A stretch of DNA of 64,000 bases from Symbiodinium natans (GCA_905221605.1 CAJNDS010001079.1:547001-611000); one strand, 5' to 3'; positions 8,816 through 21,300 are shown, counted from the stretch's first letter. Program-made: numbers and translations. Notes: generated from the letters alone by a model not told the origin.

Positions 8816-11800
8816 TCACAACGAGGGGGGTGTTACCCACAATCCCCTACGCGGAACAGCTGTAACATCAACGCGTCTCCTTTTATCGTCTCTTTGCCTC
8901 TCGACCTCTAGTATATCCTGAACTTCCAGGATAAGGCGCTTGGACACCCTGTTGGTGGTTGCCTTTGGGCGCTTTGGGAGAGCAGGGCTATGACACGCGA
9001 TACCCGCAGCGTTTAACGCATCAACTGCCGCATTAAATTCACTCTTCGTGGTGGTAATAGCAAAGACATCTTGTAGGTTAGCAAATTCCTGGTTAGGTGT
9101 GACCTGTGGATGACAGTGCTGCCCCACCTGGATGAGCTGAACCAACGCTTCAGTAGCCCCTTCGATGAAGGGCGAAACTGCGTTTCTATTTTTGACGTAC
9201 ACCCCGTCATGTACCCAAAGCACTGTGCCTGCGCAGTACGGGAGCATTGCAGCGAGCCCTTTTCGCATTACGAAGCTTTCCGCAGCTTCAAGTGCAAAAG
9301 TTGCCCAATTCCTGTTGTTGACCCTTGCATCCGGTTGGTAAAAAGGGATTCCTTGCTGGATCATAACCTGGAGGGTAGCTTTAGCCTGCACCAAATGTGC
9401 AAGAAAACTTGCCAAGGCAGGGGGGATGGCATAAGCAGCAATACTACCTTCATAAACATGCCGAAGGAAAGCATTGCTGTCCATTCCAACTGCTCTTTGC
9501 AACAAGTGCTTGGTTTGTACTGTTTGTGCTTTGGGCGCGCGTGCAAGGTGACTACTAAATAGCTCCCTGGCTTCAAGCAACGTTGGGAGGGGTGGGTGAG
9601 TAGGGCTGTGACATGTAAGGAGGCGCAAAAGCGTATAACGCGCACCTTTCATGTCGATTTCAATTGCGTGCGGTCCGATGGCCAAGAAACGTGTTAGCCT
9701 TTTACTCGTTTGCCAGTGCCGTATGGCATAATATCTACCCTGCGGGTGCAAAGATGGCCTTCGATACTGGACCAGCCCTGGCCACGTTGTATCAAGCTCG
9801 GGGGGAGGCTTGATCCGATTGTAGAGGCAAAACCGCAAAAGCAGTTCCGGATTCCAAAGTGGGGGGGCCTCAAGAGAAATAGTTTCAGCTCCGGAATGCA
9901 AATCCTGTATAGCTTGCAGGTGCCATGGCAACAGAATAGGCGGAAAGCACTCAGTGTTTATTTGCATATGAGGCTGACCCTCACCCGAGTCAAAGAAGAC
10001 ATCTTCATGAAGGGGTGCTTCGTAGCGGAGACTGTTAGCAGCGATTCCTGCCAGGTGATCAGCAACTTTGTTGCCGACGCGAGGGACGTATGACCAATGC
10101 ACTGTAATGGGTGTGTGCGTTAACTTTTGCCACATGTTGTCCAGTTTTCGCACTAGGTCTTCCCTATGTAGTCTCAAGGCACCAGCAAAGTGCTTTACAA
10201 TGTTGATGCAGTCGCCCTGAAGGATAACCTCCCTAATTTGATTGCTAGCAGCTAGAGATAATGCCTTGTCTAACGTTGCGTCAGCGGCGCATATTTCCGC
10301 AAACATAGAATCTGGACAAGGCTGGAGTGGGATGGCAATCGTTTCAAGAATTACCGGGACTGGTCCGGGCGACCATACGATACCACCCGCACCACCGATA
10401 CCTTCTTGCACGTGGCAGCTGCCGTCAAATTGAGCAACAAGGTGGGTATCTTTGACAGGTTTTAACTCAACAATAAGTGGAGTACCTGCAGGGATTGGCC
10501 TTAATGCCGTAACTTTAAGGTGCAGATTGCCGCAATGACACATTTTAGGCCATAGAGCAACATTAGGGACGCCAAGGGTCTGTTGATACATAGGTGCAAG
10601 CAAGTAATGCTGTGCATCTAATGTTGCTAAGACATCCCCTATATTGGCATTCCTGGGGGAGACGGTAACACCTTGGGCGCTTGCTTTAATTAAGGCAGAA
10701 AGGGGATGCTTGACCTCAATATGGAGTCCTCCGTCGTTGCAACAGGGCTTGCAGCGTTCCGTGTCAACCCACCATGCCGGTAATGCTTTGGGAAGTAACA
10801 TCCTCGGGATGGTATTCCAAAGACGTGACGCGAGCTTGGGTATGTTACTGATGTGTTTTGCCCGTTGCGGTGTCTCACACCATCCAGGGTGCCAGGTGCA
10901 TTGCTGTTCCATAGTATATCTTCTTATGGTCGCAATCCATGCTAATAGGACGGCACAGAATTTCTTGTCAATCCCTCCCTCAACATTGATCTTAGGAAGG
11001 GCAGTGTGACACAGGGAGTCAAACGAGGCAGTGCCAGCATATCCCAATGTGACTAGGACAATAAAGAGGGAGGCTTTGGTGACCACACAAGCCGTAAGCC
11101 AATGCTCTGTTGTGTTTGCTCCCAGCCCACAGAGCAGGCAGTGGCTTTGGATGAAAGTACACTGGTGCTCATTGGGTATAGCTGCTCTGTAAGTAATAGT
11201 TCTAGCCGGAGCACCAGGCATTGCCGCACATTGCAGGAGTGGTGCTTGGTTAACATCACAGCAAGGCAGCATGCAGCTGATGGCATGGGCAAGGTCATCA
11301 GGGCAGCTTTGGTTGAGATGACAGAGTTTGCAGACTGGCATGCTGCCGAACCCATTGTCATACCAGAGCTCTTTCCCTGTTTGTTTGCGTAGGCAGACTC
11401 TACATTGCTCGTCCCTAGAGGCATATTGCCTGTACACAAAATATGCATCGGCTTCTTCAACAATGGCCCATCTAAGTGCGTAGCAACGAGTGACATCCGA
11501 AGCCACGTTCTTTGGCGGGAGGTTTAGCGCAAGCAAAATGGCACATAGCTGTCTCTCATGTGCATGGTTCGCAACTTTTTGTCGAAGATATCCTTGCGCC
11601 TGAACACAAGCAGCATTGCGCAACACTGCTCTAAGCGCAATTTGCGCCTGCTTGAGCTTGCGACCGCCTGAGTGAGGGCTCACTCGAGGCAGCGCAGCAG
11701 ATAGGGCATCATGGCACTTGCTTTTGAACTGCTCAATGATTGGTGAGTCTCCTAAGGAGACTGATTTCTGAATGGCTTGCCTGGCTTGCACAAGCAACGA

Positions 11801-14800
11801 ATGGTAGAAGGGAAGGTTGGCCGCATGCGCATTTTCAAGGTCATGCAGGATAACGTTTAAAGCCCATTTGCCTCTCCAGCGCAGCAGTAGGCCAACTTTA
11901 GATAATATGGCGCCTATCTCAGGATCCATTGCCCTAGGCGCTTTGATAAAATCAAAAACGCCCGCCATATGTTTGGCCTGAATCCAGGGACGCCTCAAAA
12001 TAGTTGAGCTGGCAATAGCTAGTGCTTTGAGCATATGCCTTTTGGTGAAGGCGTACAAGGAATTGCAGAAAAGAGGGCAAGAGGCAATGAAGGCCGTATG
12101 GAATTGAATCCTGGCAGGCATTGATGCAGTAAGGGAAAGAGCTTGTTTATTCCTTCTCAACATATTGCACAAGGCCTTATCAAGGATCAGCATGCGCAAG
12201 GAAACATCTGACATTTTCCTTTGTCCAACCCAATGGATTTCATCAATAGACGTTGCTTGCTCCCATTCATATTTTGACATGCGGCCACGCAGGATAAAGC
12301 CCAACATTGTTGCAGTCTCAGCAATAATCTTAGACCCCCAAGGCGTCATGTCGAGGAGAAGGATATCAGCAGTTTTGAAGGGCTTGTTGGTAAGAATAGA
12401 AGTTTTGCATTTGCATTTGCAAGGCGATGCAATAATGCAAGCCAACAAAGCCTGGAAATTTTGCTGTTGTGTGCACATGCAAAGCAGCATATCGCTAGAC
12501 AGGACGTAGCATTTGCTTCCGCTTACTAAGAGCAGTCCGTGTCGCACGTCAAGCCTAGTCAAGGACATCCTCATTGCTTGGTCGAGGCTGTAGATGTTCT
12601 GTTGAAGCAGTAAGCACAAGGCTTGATGCAATGAGGGACCTCCAATGGTGAGAGTATTGCTCGGTGGAAGCTGTTTGGACTCAATCCAAGCGACACCAAA
12701 TTGGGCTATGCATGCTCTGACATCCCCAGGGAGAACCTGTAAAGAAATAAACCCTGCTTGGAAGCATTGGTGACGGAGAACTTGTAACCCCGCGCTGTGC
12801 GCTGGTTCGAAAGTTCTTTGTGCCTTTTCCACCCAATGCAGGCCTTTGGAGGCAGCGCTGTTATCGTCCATGTAAGCCGTTAGTCTTATGAAGGAAGAAA
12901 TGTCGTGCAGCGCCCAAATCAAGGGATCTAAGGCGAGACAGAAAAGGACAACAGAAGTCGCCCTTCCCATAGCAAGGCCTTGGTGGATGGAGATAGGCTC
13001 GAGCAAGAAACCTTGCACTTTATGCTGGGTGCGCCTCCCAAACATAAGGTGGATGACGTAAGCTTTGATCCAGGCAGGGGCAGCTCTTGCCGCTAAGCAC
13101 TGTAGTACCCACCAGGGATTCACCCGTTCAAAGGCCTTGGCAAAGTCGGAAAGCATGACTGTGTACTGGGCATCTTTGAGCTCCAAGTAGTGTTGCATTT
13201 GGGCATAATTTGCCTGTGGTTCTTTGAAGTGATTAAGAAGAGCCTGGGCAGGATGTAGCGAGTCTTTGAAAGACTCAGCAAGGACAGCGTAGATTGCGGA
13301 GTCAATGATTCGATCACAAGTATCGGGCATGTCTAGTGGCCTGTAGTTGTCCGCGTACGCACCCTTGTCTGCCTTGGGAATGAAGACTAAGGCCTGAAGC
13401 GGATGATCAGCTTGAGACAAGCACATCTCCCACATATGATCCCCAAGTAAGTTGGCAAAATAACTCGGATTTTGCCTATAGAAGGCATAGGGCACACCAT
13501 CGGGACCCGGGGAAGAATCCTTGGTGGTAATAATGGCCTTGAAGATGATGCTTTCATCTGGTAAGTCAGCCGGCACGAAGGGGGCCCTTTGCGCATATGG
13601 CTGTAGGAGTTTGTCCCACTGGTTATCGTATTGACAAGGGAAGTGGTGCCAAAAGGCTCTAGTTGCCCTTAGTGCAGCATCAAACTGACTCATAGATGTG
13701 ATCAGCTGGCCATTTTCGCTTCTGACCTGTTGCGAATCGATGATTCGAGGGCAGATCTTCCTGAAGGCCTGCCACTTAATTTTAGACTTATCAACCTGCA
13801 AATCTCTTTGAGCAACCAGGGAACGAAGACTTGGTGAGGGGGCAGTTTTCAGCTCTGCACCAAGGTGTAGCCGATTAAGCGCTTCTTGAAGCCAATGTCT
13901 CGGGAGCTCGGCTGAACCATTACCTGACGGCGTGAAAGGGGGTATGGTGATATGCCTGGCTAAAGATGTGACGGTGCTTGCGTTGACACCGACAGTCGCA
14001 CCAGTGCTCCTGTTCAAAAGGCGTACCAACTTCCTAATTAATGCAGCAATTGAGTTTCCAGCTTGGGCACGTAGGTTTGCATGCCACAAGAAACATGTGG
14101 CTTTTTGTGCAACGAGCGCGTCAGAAGGGCAGAGTTTTTGACCTTTGTTCTGCTCTTCAATCAAGCGGGCTTTAGTGCAATTAATTAGTTTACGAAGAAG
14201 AAGGTGCGAAGGGCTAGTCTCCGCAGCCTCGATGCCAGGCAAGTCAGTAGTCGCAGGTGGAACAGAAAAAGCCGCAGCAGGAACTGTCCGAACAGGTATC
14301 GCCGGGACATCTTTGTCAAGCTTATGCTTCGGCCGAAACCGAATCTTTACCAAGTGATGTCCTCCAGTTACTTTTTTGTGCTTCCAAGAGACAGAACAGA
14401 TCTTGGCGGACAAGTACAGCGAACTGGAAATAAGGTAATGGTCAAGGTGACTGCAGGTAGAGCCTTGCTCGAAAGTTGGCCTGTCAGACTTGCATTCAAT
14501 CATGTCGCCTTGAGCAAGGAGATGTGCATACTCACCCTCCTTCTGCTGATTAACAGCATTGAAGTCCCCCCCAAGGACAACCACATGAGTTGCATCCTTG
14601 ACAAAAGCACTAAGTGCAGGGAAAAGCTTCCCCCATTGATCAGGGTGCCAATAAACCGACAGGAGCCAGTAGCAGACAGACCGAAATCTGACCAGCACGG
14701 CAAGGGCAAAACCAGGCACAAGGTCAACAGTTTCTACGACTTTATAGTCCTGTGGCAAACAGACAGCAACTCCTCCAGAGTGTCCAGATTCCTTCCAAAT

Positions 14801-15310
14801 AGCGAGAGAGGCAATCGTATTTATTCTGGCTGTTGCCTGTCTGAATCGGTGTAAACAGGCAGCATTCCATTTGGTTTCCTGCAAAAGCACGGGCGTTTGG
14901 TGAGCCAACGCACCAATGGTACGAAGCTTGGCAAGGCCAATAGTGTCGAAGGTACACAGCGAGGTAACGTTCCAACTAACGACAGCCTGCAGCTTGCACG
15001 GCTCCTTTGGGATCGTGTCGAAGTAAGGAACAAGCCTGTCAGCTATGAGATTCAGTGCAAGTTCAAGCTCTTCTGTCGGGAGCTGAAGATTGATAGCAGC
15101 GATTAGGTTAAAAGGTCGGCTGTCATTGGCCATGAGAGCAAGCTTCAGCTCACGTGTTGTGGGATAGGTGAGTGGCAGGTTGTAGGCAAGGAGAATGCTG
15201 TTGAGGGATCTGACACGTGCGCGATGTCTACGACAAGCAACATAGGCATTGAGGTGATCAAGGAAGGTCGTAGACCTTGCCTTGATCACCACGTCACGAA
15301 TCGTCGTCAT
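8816..15310 (-). CDS. Retrotransposon ORF2: endonuclease, reverse transcriptase, RNase H
   Basis: I chose the ATG at 15308-15310, which overlaps the ORF1 stop (about 2164 aa); the open frame itself reaches back to 15346. Domains in order: an endonuclease/exonuclease/phosphatase domain with SWNVTSL (N114), LLQETKW (E145), GGDFNAV (D249, N251), SHLDHYL (D290) and a terminal GGHH; reverse transcriptase with SSPGPDGVP, SDFAKAFE (D722) and YMDD (813-816); a CCHC knuckle at C1391, C1394, H1403, C1408; RNase H with D1629, E1672, D1700 and D1751. About 400 further residues follow, including WVHDGVYV, with no family I recognise. It nicks target DNA, primes cDNA synthesis and removes the RNA strand. 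All catalytic residues are present, so the enzyme looks functional. Confidence 0.96.
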   Translation of the reverse strand: MTTIRDVVIKARSTTFLDHLNAYVACRRHRARVRSLNSILLAYNLPLTYPTTRELKLALMANDSRPFNLIAAINLQLPTEELELALNLIADRLVPYFDTIPKEPCKLQAVVSWNVTSLCTFDTIGLAKLRTIGALAHQTPVLLQETKWNAACLHRFRQATARINTIASLAIWKESGHSGGVAVCLPQDYKVVETVDLVPGFALAVLVRFRSVCYWLLSVYWHPDQWGKLFPALSAFVKDATHVVVLGGDFNAVNQQKEGEYAHLLAQGDMIECKSDRPTFEQGSTCSHLDHYLISSSLYLSAKICSVSWKHKKVTGGHHLVKIRFRPKHKLDKDVPAIPVRTVPAAAFSVPPATTDLPGIEAAETSPSHLLLRKLINCTKARLIEEQNKGQKLCPSDALVAQKATCFLWHANLRAQAGNSIAALIRKLVRLLNRSTGATVGVNASTVTSLARHITIPPFTPSGNGSAELPRHWLQEALNRLHLGAELKTAPSPSLRSLVAQRDLQVDKSKIKWQAFRKICPRIIDSQQVRSENGQLITSMSQFDAALRATRAFWHHFPCQYDNQWDKLLQPYAQRAPFVPADLPDESIIFKAIITTKDSSPGPDGVPYAFYRQNPSYFANLLGDHMWEMCLSQADHPLQALVFIPKADKGAYADNYRPLDMPDTCDRIIDSAIYAVLAESFKDSLHPAQALLNHFKEPQANYAQMQHYLELKDAQYTVMLSDFAKAFERVNPWWVLQCLAARAAPAWIKAYVIHLMFGRRTQHKVQGFLLEPISIHQGLAMGRATSVVLFCLALDPLIWALHDISSFIRLTAYMDDNSAASKGLHWVEKAQRTFEPAHSAGLQVLRHQCFQAGFISLQVLPGDVRACIAQFGVAWIESKQLPPSNTLTIGGPSLHQALCLLLQQNIYSLDQAMRMSLTRLDVRHGLLLVSGSKCYVLSSDMLLCMCTQQQNFQALLACIIASPCKCKCKTSILTNKPFKTADILLLDMTPWGSKIIAETATMLGFILRGRMSKYEWEQATSIDEIHWVGQRKMSDVSLRMLILDKALCNMLRRNKQALSLTASMPARIQFHTAFIASCPLFCNSLYAFTKRHMLKALAIASSTILRRPWIQAKHMAGVFDFIKAPRAMDPEIGAILSKVGLLLRWRGKWALNVILHDLENAHAANLPFYHSLLVQARQAIQKSVSLGDSPIIEQFKSKCHDALSAALPRVSPHSGGRKLKQAQIALRAVLRNAACVQAQGYLRQKVANHAHERQLCAILLALNLPPKNVASDVTRCYALRWAIVEEADAYFVYRQYASRDEQCRVCLRKQTGKELWYDNGFGSMPVCKLCHLNQSCPDDLAHAISCMLPCCDVNQAPLLQCAAMPGAPARTITYRAAIPNEHQCTFIQSHCLLCGLGANTTEHWLTACVVTKASLFIVLVTLGYAGTASFDSLCHTALPKINVEGGIDKKFCAVLLAWIATIRRYTMEQQCTWHPGWCETPQRAKHISNIPKLASRLWNTIPRMLLPKALPAWWVDTERCKPCCNDGGLHIEVKHPLSALIKASAQGVTVSPRNANIGDVLATLDAQHYLLAPMYQQTLGVPNVALWPKMCHCGNLHLKVTALRPIPAGTPLIVELKPVKDTHLVAQFDGSCHVQEGIGGAGGIVWSPGPVPVILETIAIPLQPCPDSMFAEICAADATLDKALSLAASNQIREVILQGDCINIVKHFAGALRLHREDLVRKLDNMWQKLTHTPITVHWSYVPRVGNKVADHLAGIAANSLRYEAPLHEDVFFDSGEGQPHMQINTECFPPILLPWHLQAIQDLHSGAETISLEAPPLWNPELLLRFCLYNRIKPPPELDTTWPGLVQYRRPSLHPQGRYYAIRHWQTSKRLTRFLAIGPHAIEIDMKGARYTLLRLLTCHSPTHPPLPTLLEARELFSSHLARAPKAQTVQTKHLLQRAVGMDSNAFLRHVYEGSIAAYAIPPALASFLAHLVQAKATLQVMIQQGIPFYQPDARVNNRNWATFALEAAESFVMRKGLAAMLPYCAGTVLWVHDGVYVKNRNAVSPFIEGATEALVQLIQVGQHCHPQVTPNQEFANLQDVFAITTTKSEFNAAVDALNAAGIACHSPALPKRPKATTNRVSKRLILEVQDILEVERQRDDKRRRVDVTAVPRRGLWVTPPSL
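15307..15310 (-). promoter_or_regulatory. ATGA stop-start overlap between ORF1 and ORF2
   Basis: On the minus strand the ORF1 stop TGA (15307-15309) overlaps the ATG (15308-15310) that opens the ORF2 coding region. This is the geometry of termination-reinitiation coupling, known from bicistronic non-LTR elements such as SART1. The ORF2 frame is also open upstream to 15346, so a frameshift fusion is the alternative. Confidence 0.7.
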
Positions 15311-18300
15311 AGGGGCAAAGGGTCCCGATGGACCCCATAGAAGCAATGGTAGACAGCAGGTTGCCGATCGTAGACATAAATGCGCAGTGCCTTTTCTTGG
15401 GTGGGAATTGTGGAAGGGATGTTGTTGTGGGTGACAGTCTGTTGATGCACCGTACCTTGCTTATATGTGGTGTAATGTGCGCCTCGTGCATCAATACCAA
15501 TATACACAGCCTGTCGACACGGTAGAGCAAGCTTAGCAAAGCAAGAGAAGTCGCGCAAGACCTCGCTAAGCCAGGCTTCGTTCGAGTTGCAATCTGAAGC
15601 AAAGGCTTTACTGGTATAATTCTCAGCAAAGTATGGGGTTAAGAAGAGCGCAAAGAGTTCCCTTTGCCCAAGGTAAGGGGAACAGAGGATAGTATGGCCG
15701 TGCAAATGCAAGGCAGCTTCGTTACCCTCAAATATCAGACAAGGCGTAGGTAGCTGGCTGTTCTCTTCGATTACTTTGTGAAGGAAGGTGCCAGGGCTGG
15801 CTCCTCTTCGTTCAATGTCAACGACCTCAATGATCGATGCTTGGGTAAGCGCATGCACAGTATCACGAGCCTGGGAAGCATTGAGCATTGCTAAGGCACA
15901 TTGATCATCTTGTTCGACATATAGGAAGAAGTCGACTGGCGGAGACTTCTTGCCGGCGTTGGCATCTTTCAAGTGCTGCACATAGAGAGTATTTTGCTGT
16001 CCCTTTACAAGGAGGAATTGAGGGATGAACTCGTCTCTATACGCGACAAACTCAAGATGCAACGCTTTGAGAAAGCTGATCAGGCACCACCCTTGTGCAG
16101 GGAAGTCAAGAAAATGTAAGGCAAACTTGGCACCGAGATTCGCAACAGTCTCTCTGCACAAATTGGCCATGACATTGCGTCTCGATCCACACAAAAGTTG
16201 TAATTGAGGGTCGACAATTTGCAAGACACGCTGGATGGCCGATGGGATCCCTTTTTCTTGCAATAAGTCTTGCGTTTGATGGAATCGAGTTTCCGTCACA
16301 AAGGAAATTCCTCTAGGAATGCCGGACGCGCTCTCTCTAATGCCTTGGAATTTACCTTGGCCGGGGGTATACTCCAGAACAACAGGTTTATTGACAATTA
16401 AACCTTGTTTGAGCCAGCCAACAGCATTAAGTTCATCGCATGGAAAAGGCGCATGAAACTTATGCGAAAACTTGTCTTGTAGCTTAACAGCTGTAGTAGC
16501 AGCAAGAACTTGTTGGCCATAGCTAGGCCAGTATTGGAGAAACTGTGAGAGGGGAAGCGGCTTCCAATGACTGTCGGGGTTTTCATTCAGTAACTCTCGA
16601 AGGGATGCGTGTTTGATCGCAGCTTTGAGAGCACCAGGGTAGAAGCAGTTCCCAACAATGGAAGCAATACACATATCATTAATGTGTTCTTCCACATCTG
16701 CAAGCCAGATATCGAGCTCAGCATCTCTCAACATTTCCTTGTAGTGAGCAACCCTGAAGGGAGGAATGCCACTATCACCGATAAGGAAAGCATTTTCTGC
16801 ACGGAGAAGTTCGTAATTAGCTTCAGCAAAGCGATCCATTGCTGCAAGGCTTGGGACGTCCGCTTGAAGAGAAAGCTTCTGAACATCTGTTACAAAGCGC
16901 AGGCCAATGGGTCCATCAGGAACAAATTTTTCCCATTGTAGATTTGGAACCCCATTGGAGGTATTAGCCGCTTGTGAGAATTGCCTCTGGAAGGCTTCAG
17001 CTCCGCCGAAGCTGGGTACATGGTAAAGAAGGGCAGAGGGGTGGTAAAAGTATGCAGCCAATCGAAGCCCCCTCTCGCGATCAAAGCGTTTGGGACGAAG
17101 CCAAGGCTTGAGCTTTTCGCCAGGGGGTTTTATTCCGCACATGTGTTCCGCAACAGGACGCCATCCTTGGAACCACGGAGTGGGGCGATTGCTGAAGGTG
17201 CCAATTTGCCCATATCTAGTAAAGAATTTTCTTTTCCTTTCAACATGGCCGAATGTAGCTCCAGCAATATGATGGCAGCAACAATCACGTATTCCGAAGA
17301 TCTGCTGAATGAAGCCCTGGTGGATGGGCTTCATAGACCCAGCATTTTCAAGGAAGATGTGCACGCACTGAAGGATACTGGGTTCAATGCTTTGGAATGC
17401 AAGCAAAATCGCGTATAAGACAAGCATGTGTTGCGAGCGGTCTCCCAGAAGTCCTAATCCACCTGAGCTGGACCCTGCAACCGTGAGATCTTGGCAGGGG
17501 GAACCGGCGGGAATGATGATGGCTGTTTTTTGTGGATGAATCCTTCCCAGGAAGGACAAACATTCACGCAGCAATCGGTAATCCTCTTTAAGTAGAGTCC
17601 AAACGTCATCAATTGCGATCGATGGCACACGGTGCGAGTCAAGAGCCCATCTTTGGCTTTTGTCATAGTCATACTTATGGCATATGAGGGCGCGAAGGAC
17701 GCTGTCACTTTCTGCACTCACAGCCGCAACAGGTTGTTGCTTGAGGCATTCAACGGTGACAGCACGTGATATTCCGCATCCATCAAAAAGCGATAAGATG
17801 ATGTAACGTTCAACACCAAGTGCGACCTGTATGCAGTCTTCCGACGAGACAGCATTAATTTGATTGTTCCTGCTTCCAATTTTACCATCTTTTCTCTTGG
17901 AGACAGGCTTGGCATTGTTAAGCTTATCGAGGCTTTTCTTGACTCTACGCATCTGAGAATCAGAGCTCAAGTCGGGCTTGGCTTTAAGGGGCTGGCTGCC
18001 CCTATCAGAGCCATTCTTCTCAGAGTTCAGCGCAGTTTGAACTTCATGTTGTTGCGGTCTCTGTTCCTCATCGGAATCAGTAGCAATGGAGTGCACTTCA
18101 GGAAGAGATGCACTATCAAGTTGTGTCGCCAGAGCAGTACTAGGGTCGGGTTGGAGACTAACACTGGCTTGGTGTTCTGACTCCTCATCGAGTTTGCCCT
18201 TTTGGGCGAGAGTAAATTCAGTACCGCTTTTACATTCCTCGGCTTGTGGCAGAAGATGGGCACAGGACGGATTAGGCAAGCCAAAATCATCCTCTGAGGT

Positions 18301-21300
18301 GATGGTCATATAGGTTGCAGAAGGGACAGGGCTGTCCCAGCTTGCAACCTTCGTTATCTTAGCTTGCTCAATAGTGAGTGTTTCACTACTGATATGCTGT
18401 TCTGCGTTTTCACTGGGATCAGCATGATGCCGGATAATCTCATTAAAAGAGTTAATGAGAGCAGTGGCGGGGTAAAGCTGATTGGCACAAACACTTCTGA
18501 TGAAGATGGCTTCAATGTAGTGCTCAGCCTTAATCAATTGTGCCCACAAATTTTCTTTACGGACTCCGTAGATTGAGTCATAAAGAAGAATTGAGTCTCC
18601 TGCTTGTTCTTTGGCATGGTGTAGCACTAGGTAGTGCTTAGCACTAGGATCATGCAGAACGAGTGCAACGACAATATATGCCTGTTGCATGACTGATACC
18701 GTACTGCCAAGAAAGCTTTGGATATCCGCCTCGCTTTTGCAGACTTGCGCAAAAGAGCTTTTCTGAGTCTTCTGTGTGAGAAGGCAGAAGAAAGACGGGA
18801 GTCTTTGAATGGCAAGTTTGCACGTGTCATTGCGAGGGCTCAAGTTTTGCTGCATGCACGCAATCGCAAGGTCAGCAAGTTGACCTAGATCAGCGAGGAT
18901 ACTGATCTGATCAGAGGAGTCCTGTTCAGAATGCAACGGCAGAGCAAGAATGGGCTGTGGCTGCTGGCACATGGAGCACTTGCAGTGGATCTGGACAAGC
19001 ATGGTGTATTGCTCCTTGGCCGGAATAGCCCAAATGGCCTTACTATACACCTCAGTAAAGCTTTGAAGCTCCAACGGTGTAGCACTTGCCAATTGAAGAT
19101 AGGTCAGACCAAGTATGTGTGCAAGCTTGGCTCGAGCAGCCTCACGTATATTATATCCAACCGCAGCAAGGACAAGAGCTGCTTGTTTAGGAAAGGGGGC
19201 GTAATGCTGGCATTGCTCTTTGTTCCATTGAGCACACGAGATGACCCGATAGGCAGCAGCAACAGGGCAATAAAGGCCAGCAATGCGCCTTTGCACTTCT
19301 TCTTGAACGTTGGCCGGGACTTCCGCCTGGAACCTTAGGACAGTATTACGTCTTCTAGCAATCTCAACCTTTTCCTTGCTACTCTCAATATTTCTTTTGC
19401 CAGTCCCACCTTCTTGACTCAACTGTGCTGAGGCAGGATTTTCCGGTAACATATTGGCAGCCGTATCATCACCTTTAACAGCAGGAGGCTTTCCATGGAG
19501 CAAAGTCGGGCACTGGGCAGTATCCGATTGCTCCATGGCAACCTTGCTTGACTTCCCATCCTGATGATTGGCACATCTGGCTTTGTTCGGCTTATTGGCT
19601 GCAGTAGCCTTAAGTCTATCATCAGTGTGGATGTTAAAAGCATAGATGACGCTAGTATTAATCCCTATCAACTTGATGATATCACATGAGTGACATCGTG
19701 GCAGGAATAGAAGCGCGCCCTGATGTAGGGAGACGAGAACATTGTTACTCGCAGAAGATCCCGGATGACAAGCGAGATGTTGGCCGTTCTTGAGAACTAG
19801 CGGGATCTCTAGTTCAGTCTTACCAGTAATGCGGACAAGCAGGTACTGGATAGATCCCAGTTCAGCAGTAAAGTCTTCATCCTCTTGGGAAGCCTTAGGA
19901 AGGTTTTCTGGCAATCTCCAACCTTGAAAGGCTTCATTTTGGCTGAGAAATGTCTGGACACTCTGCAGCTTCACTAGTTCGGGAACATCCTCACATTTAC
20001 CAGTCATAACAACGTAAGGCGCCTGTCTGTCAATGATCAGGAAATGTGTTTCAAGGTCATCCTTGTGCCAAATTGTACTAGCAATTCGTTGTTTGGACAA
20101 GGGGTGATACTCATCCCTTGCTCTGACATGGATCAATCTTCCTTGCCCAATCTTATCGCTCCCAGAGTGGCAGTTCAAAAAATGTTCTCTAGGGTTCTCG
20201 GAAATGTGATTAATGGGCTTGTTGCTCCATCTTGGGGCATCAACAACCTCTTGCAGCAATTGCACTTCAGTTCTTCCACAAGGAAGGTCGAAATATTGAC
20301 ATTGGGTGAGCGCATCGGCAGCGGCGACAGTAGCAGTTACATGGACAGCAGGTATGACAACATCAGTGCCAGCTAATACATGTACGATTCCTCTGTATTG
20401 CACCGGAATTTTGATGTACTCAAGATCCTGAATAATGTCTTGCATGTCTCCGGTGCAATTGTGAAAGGTGATCTGCAGAGAAACCTCTGTAGAGTTGAAA
20501 GGTTGAGTCACCTTCCAAGCAAAGATTTCCTGTGAGTTCTTCACATTGCAAATGTGAAATCTTGCGGCATGCAACGCGAGGCTGTCAGGGATGGTAAGCT
20601 GCTTTTGCCGAAGACACAAGATAGCCTTCTGCAGCTGATAGGGGTCCGCAAAGATCCTCAGATACTTCCCAGGAGCAGTGTGGAACGCATTCATAAGCCT
20701 GTGCTGATTGAGAATGCAATGCACTTGAAAGGCTTCATCCTTAGTTCGGGCAGAGTTGATAGCATATGGGAGGTCAACGAAGTTGACACTATTGCCCGGC
20801 ATCCCTTCAAGAGGCGCAAAGCGATACCAGACCTGGAGCTCAATTTGTGATTTGCCTTCAGTTTGTTTGAGCACCTTATCATACATCTCTTCAACCTTCA
20901 GCATTAGAGCTTGAAGTTGACTTATGCTGATCTTAGGCGCTCTGAGGCAAACAACACATCGATTCTCCTGATCAGTTAACGCAACGATGGGCTGCTGTGG
21001 CTTCCTAATGTGAGCCAGTCCAAAGTCTCGACTGAGGTGTTTAACTTCCTCGTCAAATGTTCCAACAGTGCCAGCGATAATGACTTCAGTATTGCCGGCT
21101 TCTTGCTTCATGGAAGGCGTTATGGCAATGTAGTAGCAAGTGTGATGGACAGGGTAGCTGCTGGGAATGTAAGTGACCAAATATACAAGTTCCCGCTTGC
21201 CCTGCACTTCAATGGCACCAATAACCGTCAGGCTGTGGATTTGACGAAGGAAGTCTTCATCATAACTCCTGAAGAGTACACAGGGGATGTCTGATATGGA

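Noticed and set aside
10644-21294. Plus-strand open frames of 60-216 codons across 9-21 kb
   Set aside because: They mirror the minus-strand retroelement ORFs and have no motifs of their own.
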